Source: Hawksworthiomyces lignivorus
Taxonomy: Eukaryota; Ascomycota; Sordariomycetes; Ophiostomatales; Ophiostomataceae
NCBI GenBank assembly: GCA_002917075.1
Contig: NTMA01000018.1
Location: 434,001 to 498,000, forward strand
Direction of reading: 5' to 3'
DNA length: 64,000 bases
The position numbers and the translations under genes are program-made. The notes beneath the pieces were generated by a model. That model worked only from the letters and a program-made list of their open reading frames with translations, was not told the DNA's origin and made no database searches. This document shows, in pieces, positions 21,274 through 32,831 of the stretch (positions are counted from its first letter, which is position 1; every line of letters starts with the position of its first letter).

Positions 21274-22384
21274 ATGGAGAGTGTTTTTGTGCCATTAGCT
21301 CCCGTCCAGCGTCCGTCATATTTTGGACAGCTGCCGATGGTGCCCGCAATGCGGGAGTCTGCGTCCCCGGCACCTTCTTGGGGCAGTGCAGAAGCAGAAG
21401 AAGATGAAGAAGAGGGAGTGCTGTCTATTCCATTTACTAATGTAGAAAGGCTTTTTAGGCTCCTTGAGGACTACGAACCTGATAAAGATTTCTTGATTTG
21501 TGAAGGTCTGAAGACGGTCTGCTTCTGTTTTTTTTTTTTATCGATAGTCTTGCTTCGTTTGCATCTTCCCACTGTTCTCTTCTTCCATTGTTCCGATTTT
21601 ATCAATAAACTAATATTTGAATTATTTTTCTTGTACAGACGTGCCTGAAGAGGCAGTTGATCAAATCGAGGCAAGGAGAGACGCCTTGGGTCGAAACTTC
21701 CGACTGTTTTACCCCCAAATAGAAGGTAGCCTTTTCATCACAGTCCCAACAGGAGAGCATGAACGAGGCCACTCCCAGTTATACACTTGGATCAAACGCG
21801 GCCTTGATAGAATGGGGGTATCGCCGATCTACTGGTGTGATTCTGACAGCACACGGTTTAGTGGTGTTGGCGGTGGAGGCCGCGGAGGCGGCAGAAAAGA
21901 AGGAGACTCTTCTGGCCTCCCTTACCCACAGCGTGAGGAGAACGACTGGCCGACAATTGTGATTGAGTGTGGAAGGAGCCAGTCTTTACTTCGTCTGCGG
22001 GAAGTTATGGAATGGTGGTTCAGAGAGTCAAACCACAAAGTGAAAATCGTCATCTTGGTTAAGCTATATATGGGACGGAAAGTGATGCGGTTGGAAAAAT
22101 ATACCGAGAGCGTGTCACAAAGCTCCGATCCGCCAAATTCTAGCGGTGCTCTAGCTGTGGCATTGAGATACAACACGCTTCAACCCTTCCTTCGTCATAC
22201 CAATGTCATCACGCGGAGGACAAATCCAGTTCGATATGAGGTCGCTAGAGACAATCTCGTGCTGGAGTTTTTCCTTCTGTGCGAACGGCCGGCAATTATC
22301 AGTGTTGGCGAGCAACAAGATGTCATTATTACTAAAGATATGTTGACAAACTGTGCTCTTAGGGTTTGGGGTAGACGACCTTGA
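21274..22384 (+). CDS. PD-(D/E)XK/Uma2-like protein of unknown function
   Basis: There are two exons, 21274-21505 and 21639-22384 (donor GTCTGA, acceptor TTGTACAG), giving 325 residues. The N-terminal part is acidic and Pro-rich, followed by a linker VERLFRLLEDYEPDKDFLI. The core resembles proteins abundant in filamentous fungi whose predicted fold is the restriction-endonuclease-like PD-(D/E)XK. A strand and helix GEHERGHSQLYTWIKRGLDR are followed by GDSSGLPYPQ with a candidate metal-binding Asp. Next come WPTIVIECGRSQSLLRLREV with a candidate Glu, and HKVKIVILVKL. The canonical catalytic Lys two residues after the Glu is replaced (E-C-G). A Gly/Arg-rich insert (GGGGRGGGRK) interrupts the core. 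I infer a fold but not an activity. Confidence 0.75.
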
Positions 22385-23383
22385 CTGTGGTAGCTTTAGC
22401 TGCTGGTAGCATAATGCTTGGGTGCTGTCATAGATCCGTGGATCGAAAGGTTCAAAAGCTTTTGTAAAACAAAGGCTGGGATTTTTTTTTCTTTTTGGGG
22501 GGATGTCCAGTTGATCTAGGCACCTCTGAAAGAGAATTGCTTACAATAATGTAATGATTTAAGACAAATAAAAGTATTTTCTCAGCAGTCTTTCGACCAT
22601 TCCTGCTATTTCAAAGCATTCTTTCTCTCCACACAAAGTACCAGTTCCCCACAGCGATCCACGACGTCAAAACTTTTATTTAAGCAGGTTGTTCGTGAAG
22701 ACCCAAACATAGTAGAAAGGCGTACGAAGAACTCGCTGTCGGGACAGATACGATGAAGGCTAAACGTGAGGCTTCGGTCTCTTCTTCATTAAATGATAGA
22801 CACCCGTCCCTTACGCTCGCTTCATATATCGTTCCAAACAGCAGACGTAGTTGCAGACTGCACATACAACCCTAACGGTAAAAAGAAGCTACTCGATTGC
22901 AGCTCACAACTGTTGCTCAAATCCCAAGGGCTCGCGTGCCTGGTCTGTCACCAGCTGCGCTTTACACAGTACAGTGCAAAGTATGCAACCGTGCAATTGC
23001 ATATACATATCAAAAAAGCCTCATTACACAGTGCGATAAAGCAACTCTAAAATACGGATACCTACAACGAGCAACTGGCCAATCAGAGATCTCCATTCCT
23101 AGTGAGGCTGGGTCGCGGCGCTCATCCATTTTCGCGTCCCTGCGCCAAAAGCCAAAAAATTTAACCTCCATAAGGGCAAACCTGTCTACACGCCACAGCT
23201 CATCGATGCGCAAACCTTAAACAACCCCCGGTGAATCTTCACATTCATCTCCACCCCCTTTGACGACTTTCTTTATCCAGGCAGCCGTTGCCTTCCCTTT
23301 CCCTATCCCATATCTTCTCTCCCTTTCTCTACTCTTTTTTCTTTTTTGTGTCTACCTCCTCTATTCCCCCCCTTACTTTCGAG
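22385..23383. promoter_or_regulatory. intergenic region and SPT6 promoter
   Basis: This is 1 kb without a supported gene. It is A/T-rich to about 22700 and becomes C/T-rich at 23220-23380, directly before the SPT6 start. Confidence 0.55.
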
Positions 23384-26300
23384 ATGAGCAGACGTGACGA
23401 CTTTATCGAAGGCGAGGCCGAGCTCGGCTCAGAAGAGGATGATGAGTCCTTTGATGGCGAGGAGGATGAGGATGAAGGTGGTTCCAACCGCAGAAGAGAG
23501 CGGCCCCGGATTGAAGACTCTAGCGAGGAGGAAGACGATGATGATGACGAGGAGGAAGCTGCCAAGGTGAGAAGACCCCAAGCCTGATGACGCAAAAAAT
23601 ATCGTCGTGCTGCATTGCTGTGGTTATTTTTATTTTTATTTTATTTTATTCTGTTTTGGGTTTGACCAAAAGGCTAACCAATATTTTCTTTTCCTAAATC
23701 TAGATCCGTGAAGGATTTATTGTCGACGAGAGCGAAGAAGAGGAGGAGGGCGAAGACGAAGACTCGGAACGCGAGCGCAAACGACGTAAGAAGCGTAGGC
23801 GTGCCGAACGGGAAGAGGAAGCCCAGCTGGACGAGGAGGATTTGGACCTGATCGGCGAATCGCGCCCTGACTGGGAGCGCCAGACTGCCGCCCAGGTGCG
23901 TGCCAGAACCCTCCCCCCCTGAGAAGTTTCTCTAATTTTGCTGTCATAACTCTTCTTCGGCTGACACATAGCTCTGTTCTGCAGCCCAAGTTCAAGCGGC
24001 TCAAGCGGGGACACCGCGACGAAGCCGGCCAGCGAAACGAGCGACCCGACCTCACCCAGATATTCTCCGACGAGGAAGACGATGCCGTGGAGGAGCGCTA
24101 TGCCCGCCACGGCCACCGCGGCCAGGCGGACGACATGGACGACTTCATCGAGGAGGACTTCCCAGAGGACGAGGACGAGCGCATCCAGCGCCAGGAGGAC
24201 CTGGAAGTGGCCCGGCCGCGCGACCGCTTCATTGGCGGCGTCATCGACACCACCGGCCTGGACAAGGACGCCCTGGACGACATGGACAAGATCTTCGGCG
24301 ACGGCGGCGACTACGCGTGGGTCTTTGACATTGAGGACGAGGAGGAGGAGCGCGATATTGGCGACCAGGGCCTCGAGCTCAAGGACGTCTTCGAGCCGTC
24401 GCAGCTGCAGGAGAAGCTCATGACCGACGAGGACAACAAGATCCGCTACACCGACGAGCCCGAGCGCTTCCAGATCGACCGCAAGCCGTTCAAGAACTTG
24501 CAGATCACCCCCGACCAGTTCAAGGAGGAGGCGCGCTGGGTCATCAACCTGCTGTGGCCTACCAAGCAGCTCAGCTCCGACCTGCACGTGCCCTTCAGCA
24601 AGGCCGTCGGCAAGGTGCTCGAGTTCTTCGTCGTCGACGACGTCGAGGTGCCCTACGTCTTCCAGCACCGCAAGGACTACCTGATCCACGCCCGCAAGCC
24701 GCAGCGCTCCGACCGCGATCACCGCGACGAGGCCGACGGCGGCGACTACGACGTCAGCGCCGAGAAGCTGCTTAACCAGGACGACCTGTGGCGCATCCTC
24801 GAGCTCGACATCAAGTTCCGCTCGCTGATTGAGAAGCGCAACTCGCTCGAGAAGACCTTTGAAAACCTGCGGACGGCCTTCAGCGTCGAGGACAAGGTCT
24901 TCGAGGACATGGTGGGCCAGGCCGCCACCATGGAGGAGCTGCAGGATCTGCAGGACTACCTGCACTTCGCCTACGCCAGCCAGCTTAAGGACCTGGTGGC
25001 CGAGGGCAGCTCCAACCGGGAGGTCACCAAGCGGCCCGGCGCCAAGTCGACGACCGTGTTCGACCGCATCCGCAAGGCAAAGGCGTACAACTTTGCCAAG
25101 GCCTACGGCATCAGCCCGGACCGCCTGGCCCAGAACGCGCTGCGGCTGGGCAAGAAGGTCTCGGCCGACGACGACCAGAAGCTGCCCACCGACCTGGCCG
25201 ACATCCTGACCGACGACGCCTTCGCCACGGCCGACGGCGTCATACTGGCCGCGCGCCAGCTGTACGCCGAAGAGCTCTTTGTCAGCCCGCGGATGCGTAA
25301 GCACTTCCGCGGCGCCTACTACGCCAACGGCCTGGTCAGCTGCCGCCGCACCGAGAAGGGCCTGCGCAAGATCGACGAGGCGCACCCCTTTTACGAGATC
25401 AAGTACCTGGTCAACCAGACCATCAGCGACCTGGCGCGGCGGCCCGAGGTCTTCCTCAAGATGATGCGGGCCGAGGAGGAGGGCCTGGTCGAGGTCAGCC
25501 TGACGCTGCAGAAGGAGCGCGAGTTCCGCCGCCAGCTGTACACCGAGTTCGCGTCGGACAACTTCAGCGAGCTGGCCGACGCCTGGAACGACGAGCGGCA
25601 GAAGGTGCTGGACCTGGCGTTTCCCAAGCTGGAGCGCGTCATCGCCAAGGGCGTCAAGGACTCGCTGCGCACGGCCTGCCAGGAGGAGGTGCTCAAGGCG
25701 TGCCGCGACGAGTACTCGAAGCGGCTGGACCAGGCGCCGTTCAAGCCCAAGGGGCTCGTGCTGGGCACGCCGCCGCGCGTGCTGACGCTGTCCAACGGCA
25801 TGGGCGACCCGGCGCGCGATCCCGTATTCTGGTCGTGGGTCGAGGAGGACGGCCGCGTGCTGGAGCACGGCCGCCTCGGCAACCTGGCGCGCGACGAGAA
25901 GCAGCGCGACGCCTTTGTCGAGGTGGTGCAGCGGCGGCGGCCCGATGTGATCGGCGTCAGCGGCTTCTCGGCGGACACGCACAAGCTGGTCAAGGACCTC
26001 GAGAGCCTGATCAGCGACAAGGGCCTCATGGGCCCCGAGTACGACGACCCGGACACCAACGAGTACCGCAGCGACCTGCTCGAGGTGGTAATGGTCAACG
26101 ATGAGGTGGCGCGGCTGTACAAGGACAGCGAGCGCGCGGTTGCCGACCACCCGTCGCTGAACCCCATGATCCGCTACTGCGTGGCGCTGGCGCGCTACCT
26201 GCAGAACCCGATGAAGGAGTACGCGGCGCTGGGCCGCGACGTGCAGTCGCTGCTGTTCCACCCGTGCCAGCACCTGCTGCCGCCCGAGAAGCTGGCGCGC

Positions 26301-27973
26301 TGGCTGGAGACGGCCATGGTCGACATGGTCAACCTGTGCGGCGTCGACATCAACGAGGCCGTCAGCGACGCGTACACGGCGAACCTGCTGCCCTATGTGT
26401 CGGGCCTGGGCCCGCGCAAGGCCACCGCCGTCATCAAGGGCATCAACGCCAACGGCGGCGTCGTCAACTCGCGCGACGAGCTGGTCGGCGACCCCGACAG
26501 CGGCAAGCTGGCCGTCGTGGGGCCGCGCGTCTGGAACAACTGCGCCAGTTTCTTGTATATCGAGTACGACAGCTCCAACCCGGCGTCGGACCCGCTCGAC
26601 AACACGCGCGTGCACCCGGAGGACTACGAGCTGGGCCGCAAGATGGCGGCCGACGCGCTAGAGCTGGACGAGGAGGACGTCAAGGCGGAGACGGACGAGA
26701 ACGGGCCGGGCGCCATCGTGCGCAAGCTGTTCAAGGAGGAGGAGCAGGAGAAGGTCAACGAGCTGATCCTCGAGGAGTACGCGGAGCAGCTGGTGCGCAA
26801 CTACAACCAGCGCAAGCGCGCCACGCTCGAGACGATCCGCGCCGAGCTGCAGGCCCCTTACGAGGAGCTGCGCCGCAAGTACGTGCTGCTGGCCGCCGAC
26901 ACCATCTTCACCATGCTCACCGGCGAGACCAAGGACTCGCTGTGCGAGGGCATGATCATCCCCGTCAACGTGCGCGTCGTCAAGGACGACTTTGCCATTG
27001 TCAAGCTCGACTGCGGCATCGAGGGCCGCGTCGAGAGCCACGAGGTCGGCTTCCGCCACTCGATCCGCGACGTGCTGCGCGCGGGCCAGACGGTGCAGGC
27101 CAAGCTGCTCGAGCTCAACCGCAAGGACTTTATCAGCAAGCTGTCGGTGCGCGAGGACGCGCTGCGCCGGCCGTACCGCAAGTTTGTCGACCACGAGCGC
27201 GGCACCTGGGACTTCCGGCAGGAGGACCAGGACCGCGAGGACCTCACCGAGAAGGACAAGACCACGGGCCGCACGCAGCGCGTCATCAAGCACCCGCTGT
27301 TCCGCCCCTTCAACGCCACGCAGGCCGAGGAGTACCTGGGCTCGCAGGCCATCGGCGACATGGTCATCCGGCCGTCGTCGCGCGGCAACGACCACCTCGT
27401 CGTCACCTGGAAGGTCGCCGACGGCGTCTATGAGCACATTGACGTGCTCGAGCTGCAAAAGGACAACGAGTTCTCCGTGGGCCGCCTGCTGCGCATCGGC
27501 GGCAAGTACACGTACACGGACCTCGACGAGCTCATCGTCGAGCACGTCAAGGCCATGGCCAAGAAGGTCGACGAGATGACCCGCAACGAGAAATTCCAGC
27601 CGGGCTCCCGGGCGGATACTGGTATGATTTTTTTTTTTTTTTTTTTTTTTTGGTTCCTTTGCCTTATTTCCCTCCCAGAAGCGAAGGAGCGAGTTTGCTG
27701 ACACGCCATGCAGAAAAATGGCTCACGACGTACATGGATGCCAATCCGAACCGGTCTTCGTATGCCTTCTGCATCGACTCTAAGCACCCGGGCTACTTCT
27801 TCCTGTGCTTCAAGGTGAACAAGGCCACGCAGGTGAACGCGTGGCCTGTGCGGGTGATCCCCAAGGGCTTCGAGCTGCGCAAGGTGGCGTATCCGGACAT
27901 GCGGGCCCTGACCAACGGGTTCAAGATGCGGTACCAGAACGAGATTCTCAAGATGCAGCAAAACGGACGGTAG
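23384..27973 (+). CDS. SPT6: transcription elongation factor Spt6
   Basis: Spt6 is a histone chaperone that travels with RNA polymerase II. The exons are 23384-23566, 23704-23895, 23985-27621 and 27714-27973, giving 1423 residues, the usual fungal length. The first about 200 residues are strongly acidic with basic patches, as expected for the histone and Spn1-binding tail. The Tex-like core follows: helix-turn-helix, YqgF-like region ([20 protein letters not shown]), HhH ([20 protein letters not shown], about residue 930) and an S1 domain (about 1110, [20 protein letters not shown]). The tandem SH2 module starts near 1235 ([20 protein letters not shown], with VIRPSSRG as phosphate-binding strand). 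It ends in exon 4 with [20 protein letters not shown]. The last intron begins with a 24-base T run. Confidence 0.97.
27628..27651 (+). repeat. 24-base T homopolymer in the last SPT6 intron
   Basis: It starts five bases after the GTATGA donor sequence, so it sits at the 5' end of the intron rather than at the usual polypyrimidine position before the acceptor. Its length is likely to vary between isolates and to be error-prone in sequencing. Confidence 0.9.
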
Positions 27974-28550
27974 CGGGGAGGCGAAGTGAATTAGACAAAC
28001 AACAGGGGATAATCGACCACACAAAAAAAAAGGTTTGAGAGCAAAGAAATTCGGAATTTGGCAAGCAACTAGAGGAACAAACTATTTCTAAAAAGACTGA
28101 GCCTCGGCGGATTTCCCAACAAAGGGGTGTTTTTTGCTGGCTATGTATTTTTTTATTATTATTTTTCTTGCTACTGTTGCTTATTATATCTTTGGCACGT
28201 CGGGAGACGTAGTGGAATGACATCTGGATTCAATCTGCAGCAGTGCATCTCGTGCGTATAAGAGTGTGAGAGTGTCTTGGCTTTTTGTCCTGGCGTAAGG
28301 CTGAGGCTATGTAGCATGGGGGGCAGCTCTCCAAGTTTAATAAAAAAATAAAAAAAAACTAAAAAAAAAGGCCAATTACGTAACCATAAGACGGAGCTTC
28401 TGGCACCAGGTGCCATATTTCAGTCACGACAGCTGCAGCAAGAACCGTACGATACAGATCTTGCTTCAATGATCATGTTTTGACGCCAATCACGCTTGGC
28501 ATGAGCAGAAGCAGCTTGCGATTTGAACGAGACAATTCGCGAATCTGCTC
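27974..28550. other. SPT6 3' region and upstream region of the JmjC gene
   Basis: A/T-rich with short A runs (28021-28030, 28344-28370). I see no gene. Confidence 0.55.
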
Positions 28551-29651
28551 ATGCCGTCTCCGCGGCAAGCTGTAACATGCTCCGCCCTACGTCTGGGGCC
28601 ATGGCTGCGGCGGTATGGCACGGCGAGGCCGGGAGGCGTTTCGAGTGTCGCCTCTGCTCTCCATGCTGACCTCAGTCTCGATACCTTCCGCGAGCTGGCC
28701 TTCCTTCCCGAGAAACCGCTGCATGTAGAGAAAGGCGAAAGAGAACTGGGGCCCGAAGGCGAAAGCGCCGCGCTGCCCGCCGCGAGCCGCTGGTTTGTGC
28801 CTGGAACAGCCGGCGCGGCGAACGCAACGCGGCTTGCGCCGTACATGGAGCAGTTTTCCATGGTGCCGCTCCCCTATGAGCTCATGTACCCGCCACAGCC
28901 GGCGGGTGGGGCGCTAGAGCTCGATCGGGGCCGCCGCGACCGTCACGAGCATTCTGCGCCACCGGGGGACAGCATCGCCGGCTTCGCAGCATGGCTGGCG
29001 GCCAGCGAAGATCACCCAGTGCGGCCCGGCCTGGCGGCGCTGCTCGCACACCACATCGCGGCCCTGCCGCGCGGACGGCCCGAGCAAAACGGCCAGAGCC
29101 TGGTCCGACTGCAGGCGCCGCTCGCCCTGCTCCTGGCGGCTCTCGAGTACAACAGCAGCAGCGCTAGCAGTGCTGACAAAACGCCTGCGCAGCCGCCGCC
29201 GTCGCCGCCGCCGCGGCGCCTGACGCAGCTCTACGTTGCGCAGGCGTCGCTGGCGGACCTGCCAGCGGCGCTGCGGGACGACGTGCCGGCGCCGGCGTGG
29301 GTGCGGCAGGCGGGCCGCGGCGACGTGTACGACGCCAGCCTCTGGCTCGGCCTGGAGCCCACCTACACGCCGTGGCACCGCGACCCCAACCCGAACCTGT
29401 TCTGCCAGCTGGCCGGGCGCAAAGCCGTACGCCTCCTGCCGCCCGCCGCCGGCGAGCGCGTCTTTCGCCAGGTGCAGACGGCCCTGCTGCGGCAGCGGCA
29501 GCAGCAGGCGGCGGCGAGCAGCGGCGGAGCTGGGGCAGCGACCGCCGCTGTGCACTCACGCATCCGGGGCGAAGAGATGATGCAGGGCCCGGAGCGGCTG
29601 GCCCTGTACGACGCGGTGTGGGGAGATGCGGCGCCAGACACCGGCAGCGGT

Positions 29652-29689
<38 letters not shown>

Positions 29690-29810
29690 GCAAGAGGCGC
29701 ACCTGGAGCCAGGGGACGTGCTGTTCATCCCCAAGGGGTGGTGGCACAGCGTCAAGAGCACCTGCGCAGACGGCCGGCTGAACGCGTCGGTCAACTGGTG
29801 GTTCCGCTGA
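28551..29810 (+). CDS. JmjC/cupin-8 domain 2-oxoglutarate oxygenase, possibly mitochondrial
   Basis: A single exon of 419 residues. The C-terminal half has the Fe(II) triad of JmjC/cupin-8 dioxygenases: His276 and Asp278 in TPWHRDPNPNLFCQLAGRKA, and the distal His399 in GDVLFIPKGWWHSV. The fold ends in ASVNWWFR, a typical JmjC terminal strand. The N terminus (MPSPRQAVTCSALRLGPWLR, Arg-rich, no acidic residue for over 35 residues) suits a mitochondrial presequence. A poly-Ser loop encoded by pure AGC repeats, plus an Arg/Gln-rich helix, are inserted before the last metal ligand. The family hydroxylates proteins or demethylates histones, and the substrate here cannot be told. The start is the first ATG giving the presequence. 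Confidence 0.85.
29655..29688 (+). repeat. (AGC)n microsatellite in the JmjC coding region
   Basis: About eleven uninterrupted AGC codons encode poly-Ser in a surface loop between the proximal metal ligands and the distal His. The purity suggests recent slippage. Confidence 0.9.
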
Positions 29811-30106
29811 GAGGACAGAAGGCAGGCAACAGAGGATGTGAGCATATACGCTTAGTTTATTTGAAAATCTTTGGCCCTCTACTTTTGGCTAGCTTGTGAC
29901 GTTGTCTTGCTTTTCTAAATATACATGATTCTTCTATGTCCAAGCGCAAAAGGTATGGAAAGTTCGTATCCAAATAGAAAAGAGTAAACCAAAACCAGCA
30001 GCGACTCCGATGCTTTCTTATTCAGCAGAGCAAGAATATACAGACATTGCAAAGAAAAACAAATACCACAGGGAAAAATGAGCATACTTTTTTCATCCCA
30101 TTTCTC

Positions 30107-31833
30107 TTATGCGGAGCCATCTCTCATCTTGCGGAAGAAGTCCATTGTGCCCTGGAAGACAACCAGGAGAATGCCACCTATAGGCACATGTTAGAAAGAG
30201 ACGAGCCACACGGGGGAAATTACGAAGAAAGAATGGGAGCAACCTACCACCAGGGCCAAGACGGAGAACCTTGGGCAGGAAACCCTTGTACAGCGCACCA
30301 AAGCCCTCCTCCTTCAGGACCGTGCCGACGGAGGGCCAGGCCCAGTTGTACTTGGGAACCATGCCGCTGGTCCGTGTCTCGTTCTGGATGCGGCTCTTGA
30401 CGACGTCCCTAATTCACTGTTAGCGATTTACTGATATCTCATCTCCTCCTCAAAATTGACAAGACAACCTCGCTGGAGGTACTTACATGGGCGTGTTCAG
30501 AATAGTACCGACGGTACCACCGATAGCTGCATACAGGGGTTAGAGATCAGGCAAAGAGACGAGGCCAAACTCGGGCCAAAAGAGCGAGGAAGAGATATAG
30601 AGAGGAATAGACATACTGCCGGCAATAATGTCGTTCACCATCTTGCCCCGCTTCGTCTCGGCGCTGGGCAGCAGCTGGCGCACCTGGAAGATGCATCCAA
30701 AGTAGCCGGCATTCCAGAGGATGTGGCGCCACATGGTGCTCTCCAGACCCTGGTACATAGCCAGAACACCCTCGTTGCGGACCGTCTTGGCGACGACGTC
30801 CAGCATGCCGCTGTACTTGCCGGCCGACGCCTTGTCCTGGAGCCGAATCTTGACGAGCTCAAAGGGGACGACGCTGGGGAGGTGCGGGGTCAGCCTTGAA
30901 ACCATTGCTCTCCTTCGCACATCGGAGAGCTCTCATCTGCGGAAGCTTGTACGTACACGAAACTCTCGGTGGCACCGGCCGTGGCACCAGTAAGGACACT
31001 CAGTCCCTGGGTCATCTTCTCCTGACCGAAAGCTGTTCCAGAGAGTCAGTACGGCGGCTCTCTTGCCGGCAAGCGACGAGGAAGGGCTGCGGAAGGCTGC
31101 GGACGAGTTTACTTGCCCTTGCGGTAGACCTTTCCCCACTCGTCGTTGGCGGCAAACTTGGTGGCACGCTTCGGCGCCTCCATCATGATTGGGGCAGCAA
31201 TGCCGCGATACAGCCGTGAGAAGCTGCAAGAGGTTAAGAGCGTCAGCCCAAAGAAGACGAAACCAATTGACAGAGAAAAACTCACCCCTCATAGCGGATG
31301 ATCTTCTGGAAGCAGTCCAGCATGCCATTGTATGAATCAGGACCGGTGCCCTTGCCTGTCTGCAGCTGAACTCGGGTCTCTGTTGAGCGGGCGGTTAGTT
31401 TTAGCGAGCTCGGACTTGGTTCGGAAACAGGAAAAAAGGTGCCGCAAGGGCGCCGCCCCTTCGCAGTTACGTACTGACGACATCCAGCGGGTACATGACA
31501 AGAATCTACACATGGCATGTCAGCAGCGACCTCCCCGGGCCGGACGGTACCTCAATGGGAGGGGAATTGTGTCGTGTGACCGACCTCAGACACGCCGGCG
31601 ACCGCGCTGTATAGACATCGGGATTAGCAATGAAAGTTTCCCCGACATAATCCGGGTGCTGGCCGCTCCCGGCAAAAGATGTCCCGAGGAGCAGGAATGC
31701 GAGAAAATCGAGACACAGCAAGGGACAACAGCAATAAGATGCCAAGGGAGACAGCGGGAGAGAGAGAAAGACAAAGCAGCACGACATACCCGGCGGCGAA
31801 CTGGTAGATGAAGGGAAGAGGCTTGTCCGACAT
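30107..31833 (-). CDS. ODC: mitochondrial 2-oxodicarboxylate carrier
   Basis: This inner-membrane SLC25 carrier exchanges 2-oxoadipate and 2-oxoglutarate, linking lysine metabolism to the matrix. Ten exons in coding order: 31790-31833, 31585-31606, 31475-31505, 31286-31379, 31117-31223, 30957-31032, 30617-30873, 30487-30526, 30248-30408 and 30107-30177, giving 300 residues. The three carrier repeats show their Px(D/E)xx(K/R)x(R/K) signatures: MYPLDVVKTRVQLQ, VVPFELVKIRLQDK and NTPMDVVKSRIQNE. Repeat ends such as GFSRLYRGIAAPIMMEAPKR match the ODC branch. The intron after exon 5 uses a GC donor (GCAAGT at 31116-31111); a GT at 31112 would break the frame. Exon 2 is only 22 nt. Confidence 0.93.
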
Positions 31834-32805
31834 CGTGATCTAGGCGTTTAGCAGTCGGAGGGCGGAAAGCGGAGAAATTAAAGAGGGACCGTGACGATGG
31901 GCCGTAGGAGGAGAAGAAGAAGAAGAGAAGGAAAGCCGAGAAAACAACAAGGCTCCGGGGCTATGAAGAGGGGATATATCGCAGCAGCTCGTGGAGGAGG
32001 CAGGAAAGAGAGTGGACGACAATTGGAAGCGCGAGAGAGGGGGACAGCCAGAATTGCGCCAGGAATTATTATAATAGCACACTTTAAAGAGCGATAAATA
32101 ATAGCAGAGAGATAAGTCGAGCGCAATACGGAATCCGATCCGAAAAAATTGGGTTCACAAAAAAAAATAATTAGGAGCCAAAAACCCCAAATATTGGTCA
32201 AAGGAGCTCCGAAACAGCGCAAAAAAAAGTCGCGCTGCTAAGTAGTTAGCTGCTGGTAGTAATTTTTTAATATTGCTGTAAGCAAAACGGGTAGCAGAGG
32301 TCTAGGCTTAACTTAGTCCACTATGGCAGTTGGCACTTTTGCGGGACTGCGTGCTAATGATGCTCCGTAATCTGCCTGTGCTTTCTATTACGGGAGCCGC
32401 CCTCTTAGCAGCTCTGCATTCTACTCTGCATTCTACCGTGCGCATATCCAGCAGTGCACGGCCTTTTCAATCTGCGAGAGAAAACCGGTACCGGAAGAAG
32501 CCTGTCAGGGCAAGCGTGGGGTTCCGCAGTACATGTACGCGACCCTTAACCCTTACAAAGGGGTGTGTACGAGTCGTACAGCGGGCTTGCCGCCTGTAGC
32601 GCTTTGCGGAGGAGCGGAGAGGAGGAGAGGATAGCGCGTAAAATGGCGCGAGCTTGCAGCGGAGCTAGCCGGACAGAAGGCGGTCGCTGGAATGGACAGA
32701 CAACAGGGTTGGTGGACGAGCCAGGGCACAAGTCTTTTCTCGCATAAAAGAGCTTACCTGCTCCGTATTATACTGGTGTCCCTTGCATGTGGATGGGGAT
32801 GTGAC

Positions 32806-32831
32806 TGCGGATGCGGATGCGGATGCGGATA
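32806..32831. repeat. (GCGGAT)n hexamer repeat
   Basis: Four tandem copies of a GCGGAT unit lie in the intergenic region, ending in a degenerate GGATAC. Confidence 0.85.

Noticed and set aside
23700..26615. 971-codon open frame on the minus strand across SPT6
   Set aside because: It is the antisense shadow of a strongly GC3-biased gene. It is Val/Leu/Ala/Arg-rich, with no domain and no independent promoter, and the plus strand is unmistakable SPT6.
29655..29688. AGC run as a sign that the JmjC gene is broken
   Set aside because: The repeat is in frame, and the distal metal-binding His and terminal strand follow intact.
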